A DNA stretch of 64,000 nucleotides from positions 34,415 through 98,414 of the forward strand of contig JAHLLB010000013.1 in the NCBI GenBank assembly GCA_020444425.1, written 5' to 3'. The notes below the pieces were generated by a model. It was not told the DNA's origin. It did not search any database and saw nothing but the letters and a program-made list of their open reading frames with translations. Source of the DNA: a bacterium (GTDB lineage Bacteria; Electryoneota; Electryoneia; Electryoneales; Electryoneaceae). Shown piece by piece: positions 1 to 9,523 of this stretch (positions within the stretch are counted from its first letter, which is position 1; the number at the start of each line of letters is the position of its first letter). The translations under genes were made by a program, and so were the position numbers.

Positions 1-310
1 TATCGTCGACAAAGGCTTCGATGTGCACACCGGCGCACGCGTACTGCGGCGCTCGGTGGAGCGGCACCTCGAGGATACGCTCGCGGAAGTCATGCTTAAG
101 GGTGAAGTCGAGGACGGCGACCTGGTACACGTCAGCCTCGGCAAGGACGAGCTGACGTTCAAGTCCGACAAGTATGTCCTGCTCGCCAAGCCGGATGGCA
201 ACGGCAAAAGCAACGGCAAGAGCAAGAAGAAGGACACGCCCACTGCTGCGAAGGCGGAGGAGGGTTCGCCCGACTCCCCGAGCACTTCCGGCGAAAAAAG
301 CCAGAAGTAA
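1..310 (+). CDS. Clp-family ATPase, C-terminal end (partial, 5' cut by window edge)
   Basis: The frame is open from base 2 and reads IVDKGFDVHTGARVLRRSVE before the acidic C-terminal subdomain and a stop at 310. This matches the end of the second AAA+ module of ClpC/ClpB (the GARPLRR sensor-2 region and the 'EDPLAE..LKGE..EGD' stretch), where the arginine after GAR senses ATP. ClpC-type proteins unfold substrates for ClpP; ClpB-type proteins disaggregate. The tail after about residue 60 is a low-complexity Lys/Ser/Gly extension (NGKSNGKSKKK, then SPDSPSTSGEK) not typical of either, so I cannot choose between them. The GTG at 23 is internal, not the start. Confidence 0.8.
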   Translation, partial: IVDKGFDVHTGARVLRRSVERHLEDTLAEVMLKGEVEDGDLVHVSLGKDELTFKSDKYVLLAKPDGNGKSNGKSKKKDTPTAAKAEEGSPDSPSTSGEKSQK

Positions 311-514
311 GTGACTTTCGCATCACCGGTGACTACTATCCGGCGTCGGGGGTATCCATCCCCGGCGCCTTTCTCCGGCAGGACCCCAACATTTATTGTC
401 TCCAGCATGCGTTAGACTTGCCTAACAAATCCGCATCACCCTACCTTCTGTCCGGCTGCATCACCGTATCCCGTGAATTGCGGGCGCGTTCCGGACTCCT
501 ACCCGAGGTACTCC

Positions 515-1084
515 ATGGCCCAATTCAGACAAGCGTTCGGAATCACCTCCACCCATGAAGGCGGGTATGTTGACGATCCGGACGACCGCGGTGGAGAAAC
601 TTACCGCGGCATCTCCCGCAAACATCACCCGGACTGGGCCGGGTGGGCCCTTGTGGACGGCTTCAAGTCACACCCCACCTTCCCGGCGAACATTGACGAC
701 GGCGCGTTGGACGCATCCGTCGAAGCCTTCTACAAGTCGCTGTACTGGAATCCGTTCCAGGGGGATGACATCAGCTCGCAGCTGATCGCCAACGAGCTGT
801 TCGACTCCGGCGTGAACATGGGCGTGACGCGCGCCGTTCATTTCCTGCAGGAAGCGCTCAATCTGCTCAACCGGAACGGCAACAGCTGGGTGGAGATCGC
901 GGAGGACGGCGACTTTGGCAAGAACACGATGAAAGCGTTGAACGCAGCACTGTCGAGGGACGAGATGTCGTTGTTCAACCTGATGAACGTGCTGCAGGGG
1001 ATGCATTACATCGCCCTGATGCGGAAAAGCCCGGTGCAGGAGAAATACGCGCGCGGCTGGTTCAAGCGGGTTCGAACGGCTTGA
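515..1084 (+). CDS. GH108-family N-acetylmuramidase-like protein
   Basis: About 189 aa. The N-terminus carries the glycoside hydrolase 108 pattern THEGGYVDDPDDRGGETYRG, in which the Glu of HEGG is the expected catalytic acid for cutting the MurNAc-GlcNAc bond of peptidoglycan. The second half (from NELFDSGVNMG to GDFGKNTMKAL) matches the peptidoglycan-binding domain normally paired with it. I chose ATG 515 because GAGG lies at 505-508; an in-frame GTG at 473 has no such site. No signal peptide is visible. Members occur as phage endolysins and as chromosomal secretion-linked muramidases. No phage gene is nearby, so a housekeeping or export-related wall cutter seems more likely. Confidence 0.85.
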   Translation: MAQFRQAFGITSTHEGGYVDDPDDRGGETYRGISRKHHPDWAGWALVDGFKSHPTFPANIDDGALDASVEAFYKSLYWNPFQGDDISSQLIANELFDSGVNMGVTRAVHFLQEALNLLNRNGNSWVEIAEDGDFGKNTMKALNAALSRDEMSLFNLMNVLQGMHYIALMRKSPVQEKYARGWFKRVRTA

Positions 1085-1182
1085 AGCGTTCAATTTGCTT
1101 TGCTTGGAAGCGGGCAGGGTGAGTCCTTACCTTAACCAAGCGTAACAGGCCGCTCGGCCCCGGATTGCGGGGTCGAGACATG

Positions 1183-1210
1183 AACGCCGGAATCACGGGA
1201 TTCCGGCGTT
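1183..1210. terminator. Perfect 12-bp hairpin between converging genes
   Basis: AACGCCGGAATC pairs perfectly with GATTCCGGCGTT around a four-base loop (ACGG). It lies between the muramidase gene and the converging sulfotransferase gene and can serve both strands. Only a short T run (TTTTG) follows on the plus strand. Confidence 0.6.
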
Positions 1211-1240
1211 TTGAGTCTGTCAGCTAATTGTCGGTGGATC

Positions 1241-1265
1241 CGCGTCTGCGAACAGACACGGCCAC
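1241..1265 (+). repeat. Palindromic repeat, CGCG...ACACGG family
   Basis: CGCGT, then CTG/CAG-type stem halves around CGAA, then ACACGGCCAC. Relatives with the same flanks but other stems lie at 20974, 36985, 37036, 37087, 39793 and 61518. Confidence 0.55.
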
Positions 1266-1289
1266 ATCTCACTGTAACTCGAGCGTAGC

Positions 1290-2117
1290 TCACCAGTTTT
1301 CGTCCGTCTCATAGCCGAATTCGACGAGCCACTCCTGCGCGTGCTGCTTGAACTCATCCTTCATCGACTCGGGCAGCTTCTCTTTCCACGTCCCGATCAT
1401 GCCCTTGCTGAAGGTGGGGCTCTTGTCTGAGAAGACGCCGTCCGCGACATGCGCGAGCAGCTTGTCGGTCCACGGAGCCTCGAGGTGCTCAAACATGCGC
1501 TGCAGCAAGGCGAGCTGGGCGTCACGGCTGCCGCCGCCCTGTTGACCAACGAGGTCCTCAAAGCGGACGATGACGATGTCCTCTTTCAGCCACGGCCGGT
1601 ACTTCTCGTAGCGTTCCTTCAGCGGGACGAATCCCTGGGTGCCGGTTCCGTGGAAGAAGGCGCGGCACTGTTCCTCGAACGAGTCCATCTGCGCCAGCTG
1701 ATTGGCGAATTCGCCGCGCTTCCGCTTCAGGTTGAACTTGATGCCGGAGAGCAGGGCGTCACGCGGATCCCGCACCTGAATCAGCAGCTTAAGGCCTTCG
1801 TCCTTGACGATCTTCGCGACTTCGGGTGAGTGGTGCACGTGCGCGACGAGAAACTGCCCGCCCTTTAAGCCCTTGAGGTAGCGCTCGATACCTTGTGCGT
1901 CCACCTTGGACTGGTTGACCGTGCCGGTCAATTTGCGGTAGAACCACGGGTGCAGGCACAGCGCGCGTTCGATCAGGTGAGTGCCCGACTTGGGCATGCT
2001 GATCGCGAACACCGGATGGGCGCCCTTGGGCGGGTGCAACCGGACGCGGAATTTATCTGATGGTGGCAATCCGAACCGTTCCAGATCCCACAGAATCTTG
2101 CCAACCCTGCTGCTCAT
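1290..2117 (-). CDS. Sulfotransferase family protein
   Basis: 275 aa, no signal peptide. ISMPKSGTHLIERAL near residue 40 is the 5'-phosphosulfate-binding loop of PAPS-dependent sulfotransferases, and LIQVRDPRDALLSG near residue 135 is the 3'-phosphate-binding segment with its conserved Arg. The IVRFEDLV stretch and the C-terminal lysine-rich GMIGTWKEKLP region also fit. It would move a sulfuryl group from PAPS to an alcohol or amine, perhaps on a glycan or lipid; the substrate cannot be read from the sequence. It stands alone and converges on the muramidase gene. Confidence 0.85.
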   Translation of the reverse strand: MSSRVGKILWDLERFGLPPSDKFRVRLHPPKGAHPVFAISMPKSGTHLIERALCLHPWFYRKLTGTVNQSKVDAQGIERYLKGLKGGQFLVAHVHHSPEVAKIVKDEGLKLLIQVRDPRDALLSGIKFNLKRKRGEFANQLAQMDSFEEQCRAFFHGTGTQGFVPLKERYEKYRPWLKEDIVIVRFEDLVGQQGGGSRDAQLALLQRMFEHLEAPWTDKLLAHVADGVFSDKSPTFSKGMIGTWKEKLPESMKDEFKQHAQEWLVEFGYETDENW

Positions 2118-2524
2118 TTGTGCTCCGTGACCATGTCAGAACTCGCGCTGAATATACGAGACTCAACGAGAAAACGGAGACATCTTTCGTGATCCCCATG
2201 AGCATCCGGTGCCGGTTTTCCATACTTTTACGTCAAGCTATTGATTTTCTAAGTACTTAGCCGAGACACCGTGGAGAGCAATGAAACGAAATTAGGGTTT
2301 GCCGGGAGTAGACAAGTTCCACTGAGCGTTGCTATTTTCACGCAGCGGCGCGGGGGGCGAACGCATGGTCCGGGGAGTACTCCCTCGCGTATGCAGGACG
2401 TGTTGATCGACATCCGCCCGCCTGAGCTGTGATTCTTCTTGTTGGATTGTTGGACTGTCGGATAGAAGGCTATGATGGTGACGTACGACCCGTTGAGAAC
2501 GATCAATAATCGAGGAGAGATGTT
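2118..2524. other. Divergent intergenic region
   Basis: About 400 bp between the sulfotransferase start and the next secreted-protein gene, AT-richer near 2210-2260. It must hold the promoters of both genes. I found no convincing ORF, hairpin or repeat. A strong ribosome-binding site (AGGAGAG) ends it before ATG 2525. Confidence 0.5.
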
Positions 2525-3568
2525 ATGAAACGAGCCGGTTTTCTTGCCGCGAGCCTGCTTCTCCTGTTTACCGTCTCCGTGTTTGCACAACCTGTGGAAC
2601 ACATCCCGCCCGGACGCTTCTGGGTGACGGTGGATGGAGATTCGACAACGGTTCCCTATGTTTCGAGCCACGACCTGGACGGTGTTCACCCCGAACTGAC
2701 CCGCGCGGTAATCTTCATTCCGCCGGGCCCCCGTGATGTTGTCAACATGGCCCAGCGTGTCGTCGGCGCCGGTAACCAGGCCGGTGTGAGCGATACCACG
2801 TTCTACGCCGGGCTGCAGTACCTGTTGCTGAACGACCTCCAGGCACATGAACTGGAAACCTCCGACATTGCCTACTGGAACTTCCAGGACTGGGGCGACG
2901 GCGATTTGAGCCGCACTACGCCGGCCGCACCACGTGATGTGTTTGTCAGCAGCTTCACGTTCCTCGACTCGCTCGTCGTGCTGACTGACCAGATCTGCCC
3001 GAACCTGAACTGCATCGTCATCTGCGGAAATTCGGAAGCCGGGCAGTTCATCAGCCGGTACCAGGCACTTACGCGAATTCCAACCGAGTTCCCGGATCTG
3101 CCACCGATCGTGTTCACTCCGATGAACAGCGGCAACTTCCTGTACGTGAGTCGGGAACGGATGAGCTCAAGTGGTGAAATTGGAGTTCCATGCAACCTTA
3201 TCACCACGACCATCGACTACTACAACGAGTATCCGTATGGGCTGGAAAACTTGAACGAGTACGGCGCAGAAAGCGGTGCCGATTATATCCGGGAACAATA
3301 CCCGAACCGTTGGATCAACCACCTGGCCGGTTCGCTCGACAACGGCGCCAACACCGACAACCTGCCCATGGCGTTACAGGGATTCAACAACAACATGCGC
3401 TGCAAAATTATCATCCAGGTCCACGAAGCATTCTACGGATACCCATTGCCACGCACGCAGTTTTTTGAAATCCCGGGCGCTGGACACAGCAACATCTGGA
3501 ACTTCTCTGAAATCTGGTACCCGTTGTTCCACTACACACCGCCATCAGACAACAGGACGGATGGCTGA
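2525..3568 (+). CDS. Secreted alpha/beta-hydrolase-like protein
   Basis: 347 aa with a clear signal peptide (about residues 1-21, cut after VFA). A nucleophile-elbow-like GNSEAG with Ser170 is followed by QFISRY, as in hydrolases with a GHSAGGQFxxRY pattern. A GSLD segment supplies a possible acid (Asp272) and GAGHSN a possible His321, so a Ser-Asp-His triad can be proposed. AGGAGAG precedes the start. There is no T9SS tail, so it may stay periplasmic. The neighbour downstream, 68 bp away, is a diverged copy that lacks the Ser and His. The substrate is unknown; the fold assignment is inference from motifs only. Confidence 0.6.
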   Translation: MKRAGFLAASLLLLFTVSVFAQPVEHIPPGRFWVTVDGDSTTVPYVSSHDLDGVHPELTRAVIFIPPGPRDVVNMAQRVVGAGNQAGVSDTTFYAGLQYLLLNDLQAHELETSDIAYWNFQDWGDGDLSRTTPAAPRDVFVSSFTFLDSLVVLTDQICPNLNCIVICGNSEAGQFISRYQALTRIPTEFPDLPPIVFTPMNSGNFLYVSRERMSSSGEIGVPCNLITTTIDYYNEYPYGLENLNEYGAESGADYIREQYPNRWINHLAGSLDNGANTDNLPMALQGFNNNMRCKIIIQVHEAFYGYPLPRTQFFEIPGAGHSNIWNFSEIWYPLFHYTPPSDNRTDG

Positions 3569-3636
3569 GCGATGACTATCAACCCATTGCAAACGGAACG
3601 ACGGTGTTCAGGATCGCTTGAATTCAGGAGGACAAG

Positions 3637-5001
3637 ATGGTAATCAGACACTTAACGCTACTTCTACTTTTCGTGTTGGTTGCGGCGATTTCCGCGCAAG
3701 CGCAACCGTTTCCGGTGGGCAACGTTCCGGAAGGCCGCTACACGCTGAGTTTCGACGGGATTGAGCTCAGCACGCCGATGCTTTCGTCCCATTCGCTGGA
3801 TGAAATTCATCCGGAAATTACGCGGGCGATTCTGTTCGTTCCGGATACAACCCGCGAAGTCATGACCAGCGGCCAACGACTCGCCGCACAAGCCGATACC
3901 GCCGGTGCGGAAGCGACTACGCTGATTGTCGGCCTGCAATTCCTCATTATGGACGATATCGTTGAGTTCGAACTCGAGGATACCAACGTCGCGTACTGGC
4001 CACGCGTCTGGCACAGCGGCTTCGATGGTCTGTCCAAACCCGAAGCACCGCGCGATACGGTCGTCAGCAGCTTCGTCTTCATGGACAGCCTGATGTACCG
4101 CATTTCGGATATCTGCCCGAACCTGCAGACGATGGTCATTTCCGGCGGTGGCACGTATGTCCATCGTTTCGCCTGCGGAACGAGTGTGCCAGAGGAATTT
4201 GAGCGGGGCGATCGGGCGGGGATCCACCTGACACGACGCCCGCCGGTGCTGTTCCTCGCGGCTACCATCGACGCGTTCCTGTACTTGAACGAAAGCCGCC
4301 CGCAGTACACGGGAGGCTTTGCGGCGGTCGGCAACCTTTTCCAGAGCTACGTCCCGGAATACAACTGGTACCCGTTCGGCTTGGAGAACCTGGTTCCGTA
4401 CATGGCGGAAAAGGGCGTCAGCTTCATCATGAGTCGCTATCCGCAAAAGAACATGATCTATTTCTGCGGGGAGAACGATACCTACCCGAACTGGGACAAC
4501 CAGAACCGGCTGGTGCAGGGATTGAACAACAAGATGATCGCGATCCTGTACCCGTTGCATCTGGAAGAAGTCTTTGGGGCAACAATCACACACCGGCTCA
4601 TTATCGCCCAGAACGTCGGACCGTACGATATTCTACGCGCGTCTGAGCTGCGGCCCTACCTGTTCGAATACATCCCGAGCGGCTACGGCTACCTTGAGAT
4701 GGCGACGAACGTTGAGGACGGCGACGCGACTCCAACCGACTATCGTGTCGACGCGGCGTACCCGAACCCGTTCAACGCAGCCACGCAGGTCGCGGTGACG
4801 CTGCCAACGGCGACTGACGTCACCATCCGTGTGTTCAATATCGTCGGGCAGGAAGTCGCACGTCTCGCCGACGGACACCTTAACGCCGGCGAACACACGT
4901 TCAGCTTCGACGCCGCCGACCTGGCCAGCGGGACCTACTTTCTGCACGTGCAAGCACCCGGGAAACTGGCCGAACTGCAAAAGCTGACGCTGGTGAAATA
5001 A
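3637..5001 (+). CDS. Secreted catalytically dead hydrolase paralog with T9SS tail
   Basis: 454 aa, signal peptide at about residues 1-20. It aligns with the preceding gene through most of its length: shared features include SSHSLDEIHPEITRAILF, the APRD..VSSF stretch, DICPNL and a GLENL motif. The nucleophile elbow is replaced by SGGGTYVHRF (about residues 169-178) and the GAGH motif by NVGPYD, so the catalytic Ser and His appear lost while the acid segment GEND is kept. From about residue 373 it has a T9SS sorting tail (AAYPNPFNAATQ...LTLVK) that the neighbour lacks. AGGAGG precedes ATG 3637. A binding or surface role is likely. The two genes look like one transcript, ended by the hairpin at 5048. 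Confidence 0.7.
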   Translation: MVIRHLTLLLLFVLVAAISAQAQPFPVGNVPEGRYTLSFDGIELSTPMLSSHSLDEIHPEITRAILFVPDTTREVMTSGQRLAAQADTAGAEATTLIVGLQFLIMDDIVEFELEDTNVAYWPRVWHSGFDGLSKPEAPRDTVVSSFVFMDSLMYRISDICPNLQTMVISGGGTYVHRFACGTSVPEEFERGDRAGIHLTRRPPVLFLAATIDAFLYLNESRPQYTGGFAAVGNLFQSYVPEYNWYPFGLENLVPYMAEKGVSFIMSRYPQKNMIYFCGENDTYPNWDNQNRLVQGLNNKMIAILYPLHLEEVFGATITHRLIIAQNVGPYDILRASELRPYLFEYIPSGYGYLEMATNVEDGDATPTDYRVDAAYPNPFNAATQVAVTLPTATDVTIRVFNIVGQEVARLADGHLNAGEHTFSFDAADLASGTYFLHVQAPGKLAELQKLTLVK

Positions 5002-5047
5002 GACCGTCTCTCGTCTCTTGTCTTTCGTCTCGCGATACGAGTGTTCA

Positions 5048-5084
5048 GGGGACAGTCACCGATGGTGGCTGTCCCCGTTTTTTT
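5048..5084 (+). terminator. Rho-independent terminator
   Basis: GGGGACAG and CTGTCCCC form the outer stem, with CACC/GGTG inside, followed by GTTTTTTT. It ends transcription of the hydrolase pair. An in-frame GTG at 5041 lies before it, which argues against that codon as the start of the next gene. Confidence 0.85.
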
Positions 5085-5208
5085 AGGCAGGCATCGGAAT
5101 GCACCGGCCCACAGGCATGGACGTCAATCCGGATCTTTGTTTGCACAGGAAAAGTACGCGGTGTTACTTTCCCTCAGCGACATTATTCAGATACGTGAGA
5201 TGGTTACG

Positions 5209-5508
5209 ATGGAAACGCGATTGGCTCAAGCTGAAATCCTGGACTATATCAGGCAATCCAAGGAACGTTGGAGGCAACAGTACGGTGTTGTCAAAGTCGC
5301 GCTTTTCGGATCGTACGCTCGTGATGAACACCTGGCGACCAGCGACATTGACATCCTGATTGAAATGGATCCCACAACGTTTGATGGTTACATGGACTTG
5401 AAGTTCGAACTTGAGGACCATTTCAAGCGTAGCGTTGATCTGGTCACAAAACAGGCAATCAAGGAGCGCATGTTTCCATTCATCGAGCCGGATCTGCTGT
5501 ATGCGTGA
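5209..5508 (+). CDS. mntA: MntA-type nucleotidyltransferase antitoxin
   Basis: About 99 aa. GSYARDEHLATSDIDILIE is the GSX10DXD signature of minimal nucleotidyltransferases. In MntA/HepT modules this enzyme neutralises the HEPN toxin by adding AMP groups to it. ATG 5209 has GTGAG about nine bases upstream; ATG 5200 is the alternative. A longer frame back to 5041 would cross a terminator and is unlikely. The 3' end overlaps hepT by eight bases, so the two are translationally coupled. Confidence 0.85.
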   Translation: METRLAQAEILDYIRQSKERWRQQYGVVKVALFGSYARDEHLATSDIDILIEMDPTTFDGYMDLKFELEDHFKRSVDLVTKQAIKERMFPFIEPDLLYA

Positions 5509-5830
5509 CCCGACCTTGTACCTGCTCGATATGGTGGAAGCCATTGACAGGATTTTACTGATCCGGACGGACTGTGACCGAAAGAGGTTTCTTCACGACT
5601 TTTTGCCCCGGGATGCCATCTTGCGCAACCTGGAAGTCCTGGGCGAGGCCGCTCGAAACGTATCGGATGAAATACGCGACGAATTTGTGCAAGTCGAATG
5701 GCGAAAGCTGATAGCGTTCCGGAACATCATCAGCCACGAGTATTTCGGAGTGGACTACGAACTCGTCTGGGATGTTGTTGAGAACAAACTTGAACCGCTT
5801 CGCCAGATACTTCTCGAGTATCTTGATTAA
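5501..5830 (+). CDS. hepT: HepT-type HEPN toxin (DUF86)
   Basis: 109 aa, starting at ATG 5501 inside the end of mntA. The RNIISHEYFG segment contains the Rx4HxY motif of HEPN ribonucleases, and the VLGEAARNVSDEI stretch is typical of the DUF86 group. The toxin probably cuts RNA and is silenced by the partner nucleotidyltransferase. The Arg, His and Tyr of the motif are all intact, so it appears functional. The pair sits between a terminated secreted-protein unit and the convergent suc operon, a typical place for a mobile toxin-antitoxin module. Confidence 0.85.
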   Translation: MRDPTLYLLDMVEAIDRILLIRTDCDRKRFLHDFLPRDAILRNLEVLGEAARNVSDEIRDEFVQVEWRKLIAFRNIISHEYFGVDYELVWDVVENKLEPLRQILLEYLD

Positions 5831-5850
5831 GTCACCGTGTGGATTGCTGA

Positions 5851-5881
5851 GAAAAGCCCGCCACGGATACCGTGACGGGCT
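5851..5881 (-). terminator. Terminator of the suc operon
   Basis: AGCCCG-CCACGG and CCGTG-CGGGCT form a long hairpin around ATA. On the minus strand it is followed by TTTTCTC, directly after sucD. It may also stop readthrough from hepT. Confidence 0.8.
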
Positions 5882-5903
5882 GTGATCGTTCTGTGGGGAC
5901 TGC

Positions 5904-6776
5904 TTAGCGGCCGAGCGCCTCGAGCATCGTCTGGCCGAGCAACGCCGGTGTGTCGGAGACGTGAATCCCCGCCGCCTTCAGTGCCGCCTTCTTGTCTGCC
6001 GCGGTGCCTTTGCCGCCGGAAATGATCGCACCGGCGTGGCCCATGCGACGTCCCGGAGGGGCGGTCGCGCCAGCGATGAACGACACCACCGGCTTGTTGA
6101 ATTCCTTCTTGATGTACTCCGCTGCCAGCTCCTCGGCGTTCCCGCCGATTTCGCCGATCAAGACCACACCTTCGGTCTCCGGATCGTCCTTGAACAGCTT
6201 GAGTGCGTCCACGAACGTCGTACCGATCACCGGGTCGCCGCCGATCCCGAGCGCGGTTGACTGGCCGAGGCCGACGCCGACGAGCTGGTGCACGGCTTCG
6301 TAGGTCAACGTACCCGAGCGGCTGATGAGGCCGATGCTGCCCGGCTTGTGGATGAACGCCGGCATGATGCCGACCTTCGCCTGGCCCGGCGTGATCACGC
6401 CCGGACAGTTCGGGCCGACCAGACGGGTGTTCGACAGCTCGAGCTTGCGATGCACCTTGAGCATGTCCGCCGCCGGAATGCCCTCGGTGATGCAGATGAC
6501 GAGGTCGACGCCGGCGTCGATCGCTTCCATGATCCCGTCCGCCGCGAACGGTGGCGGAACGAAGATCACCGAGCAATTCGCGCCTGTTTCCTCGACGGCC
6601 TCAGCGACGCTGTTGAAGACGGGACGATCCAGGTGCATCGTGCCGCCCTTGCCCGGGGTGACGCCGGATACGACGTTCGTCCCGTACTCGATCATCTGCG
6701 TCGCGTGGAATGTTCCTTCGCCGCCGGTGATGCCCTGCACCACCACGCGCGTGTCTTTGTTTACGAGAATTGCCAT
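5904..6776 (-). CDS. sucD: Succinate-CoA ligase, alpha subunit
   Basis: 290 aa, the usual length. It makes succinate plus ATP (or GTP) from succinyl-CoA in the TCA cycle together with SucC. The CoA-binding Rossmann start ([15 protein letters not shown]), [20 protein letters not shown] and the phosphohistidine loop [10 protein letters not shown] are all present. It is the last gene of a four-gene minus-strand run. It does not follow sucC directly: a GHKL ATPase and a STAS-like gene lie between, with the STAS-like gene ending 12 bp before the sucD start. Confidence 0.97.
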   Translation of the reverse strand: MAILVNKDTRVVVQGITGGEGTFHATQMIEYGTNVVSGVTPGKGGTMHLDRPVFNSVAEAVEETGANCSVIFVPPPFAADGIMEAIDAGVDLVICITEGIPAADMLKVHRKLELSNTRLVGPNCPGVITPGQAKVGIMPAFIHKPGSIGLISRSGTLTYEAVHQLVGVGLGQSTALGIGGDPVIGTTFVDALKLFKDDPETEGVVLIGEIGGNAEELAAEYIKKEFNKPVVSFIAGATAPPGRRMGHAGAIISGGKGTAADKKAALKAAGIHVSDTPALLGQTMLEALGR

Positions 6777-6788
6777 AATTCTATCCCC

Positions 6789-7097
6789 TTAGTCGCCGGG
6801 TTGGAGTGGTTCTTTCTCCCGCAATCGAGCTGCTGTCAGCATATTCAGCAACTGACGATCCTGTTCAGTGAAGTTGAGCAGCCGTACCCGTTTTTTCAGA
6901 TCCGATGTTGGCAGATCCTCGACCAAACGAGCCAGAGCTTCGTCGAGAAACGATACTGATGCGACCAACTCACTTTCAAAATCAAGTTCTACGAAATCAT
7001 GATCGTGTAGAACCGCGAGAATACTTTCGCGCAAACGTTTCCCTTCTTCCCGTGAGGAAAGACTGGATCCGACTTCCTGTTGGACGATCATCCGCAT
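6789..7097 (-). CDS. DUF4325 STAS-like domain protein
   Basis: About 102 aa. SSREEGKRLRESI, then VELDFESELVASVSFLDEAL, fits the STAS-like DUF4325 pattern (SREEGxxLR, a VxLDF strand and a SFLDE helix). I prefer ATG 7097, because GGTGAG at 7106-7101 lies in range; GTG 7130 and ATG 7091 are alternatives. STAS folds act as anti-anti-sigma-like switches, and this family often lies beside a GHKL ATPase, as here. The start lies just past the stop of the upstream ATPase gene, so coupled translation is likely. Its target is unknown. Confidence 0.75.
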   Translation of the reverse strand: MRMIVQQEVGSSLSSREEGKRLRESILAVLHDHDFVELDFESELVASVSFLDEALARLVEDLPTSDLKKRVRLLNFTEQDRQLLNMLTAARLREKEPLQPGD

Positions 7098-7101
7098 GAT
7101 C

Positions 7102-8019
7102 TCACCACAAGGTGTCAACTTCAATGTCACTCATGTAGTCTTCAAAATGAAAACGGTAATCGGGTGAATTACTGATCTCAATCTGAACAGCAGTACCCTG
7201 AAAAGCCGATTTCGTAAAACGTCGGTAGACATTGAAATTCGACATGTTGTACCGCATCATCGCAGAACCTGAAAGAATCCACAACTGGCCCTGGTTTTCT
7301 TCCAATAGCTTGCGAATTATCCACAAACCGAAACCACGGTTATCTCTTGTACCCGTCACACCACGTTGCACCGCAAGTTCGATCAGATTCCGATCATCCT
7401 TCTCGCCGTGATAACGTTTGTGCCTTCTCAAGGTTGCAGGAATACCCGTTCCACTATCTAAAACACACAAGGATATCCCATCCCACCTGCTTTCGGTTTC
7501 TGGTAAAACCTGGATTGCCGCTACGGCTTTCGCATCAGGTAATGCGTGTACTTTTGCGTTATCCGTAAGCTCTTTGAGGCATGCGTAGACCAGTGAACGT
7601 ACGTCAGGATACAATTCTATCCGTTCACTTACCCGATCAAGCAGATAACGTGAAATTTTGCCGTCATGCAAGTCAAATTCCTTCACTGACGGCAATGACG
7701 CTGGCGTTTCCACCGGAATACCACAGACTTCACCTTCAGAATCGAGCTCGTCCCATCTAGCTCTGGCAATAGCGTTTTGCGGTCGTACAACCTCAACCCG
7801 CCTGCCCTCTTCCACTGATGATGAGTATTCTTCAAGAAGCAGTGCCGGGAGTGCAACGTCAAAAGGCTGGTTCAGCATGCTGCGACGAAGACTTATCTCA
7901 GCCTTTTCACCCACCTTCAGCGCAGCGCGAACCTCCGCAATGCCCGAAATAACCTCGGGCAGTTCCATGTTGATTTCTTCATGAAAATGCGCTGATGCGA
8001 TCCCGGATTCAGCCATCAC
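7102..8019 (-). CDS. GHKL-type ATP-binding protein between sucC and sucD
   Basis: 305 aa, soluble, with no receiver, HisKA or membrane segment. The C-terminal half carries the Bergerat ATP fold: N box LKELTDNAKVHA, G1 box VLDSGTGIP and G2 box GTRDNRGFGLWIIRKL. The N-terminal half (residues 1-130) is unassigned. Start codons GTG 8019 and ATG 8016 follow the sucC stop directly (TGA-GTG-ATG), so it is coupled to sucC. Base composition differs: two 60-bp rows I counted here are about 40% and 50% GC, against 58% in a row of sucC. With the STAS-like partner it resembles a kinase/anti-anti-sigma switch pair, probably acquired by transfer. Confidence 0.8.
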   Translation of the reverse strand: MMAESGIASAHFHEEINMELPEVISGIAEVRAALKVGEKAEISLRRSMLNQPFDVALPALLLEEYSSSVEEGRRVEVVRPQNAIARARWDELDSEGEVCGIPVETPASLPSVKEFDLHDGKISRYLLDRVSERIELYPDVRSLVYACLKELTDNAKVHALPDAKAVAAIQVLPETESRWDGISLCVLDSGTGIPATLRRHKRYHGEKDDRNLIELAVQRGVTGTRDNRGFGLWIIRKLLEENQGQLWILSGSAMMRYNMSNFNVYRRFTKSAFQGTAVQIEISNSPDYRFHFEDYMSDIEVDTLW

Positions 8020-9183
<1,164 letters not shown>

Positions 9184-9523
9184 CGCATTCCTCGCGTATG
9201 AGACAACGCTACAAAGCCTGTTTCAGGTATCGCTGAGACTACTGCATGGGGTGGGAGAATGCAAGAGCGGGAGAGGGGGAGAACTGGCTGCACAACCCTG
9301 TCAATCCATTTCAATCAGGTCATGATTTCCCCCGATCCGTTGATGCGGACAAGCATCGCTTGTTCCCCACCACCGGCCCGCAGCCTGCCTGTGTTGCGTT
9401 GCATTGTGATTCCGAAAGTGGATTGAAATTGATCTCACTCAGTATATTCGTCTGACACGTGGAGACAGCACACCAGTTGCCCCTGCGTCGCGGGGGCGTT
9501 TCAACTCTCGTGACGATCCGCGA
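9184..9523. other. Intergenic region upstream of sucC
   Basis: About 340 bp. It must carry the suc promoter. GCCCC...GGGGC at 9479-9498 could be a weak hairpin after the upstream lipoprotein gene. A short open frame at 9246-9455 has no ribosome-binding site or recognisable features, and I do not call it. Confidence 0.4.

Noticed and set aside
515..1084. GH108 muramidase as part of a prophage
   Set aside because: No holin, tail, terminase or integrase nearby; the neighbours are a Clp ATPase and a sulfotransferase.
5041..5508. 155-codon start for the MntA gene
   Set aside because: The extra N-terminus would cross a strong terminator (5048-5084) and has no ribosome-binding site.
9246..9455. 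Short 69-codon open frame upstream of sucC
   Set aside because: No ribosome-binding site and no hydrophobic or domain pattern; it probably lies in the sucC promoter region.
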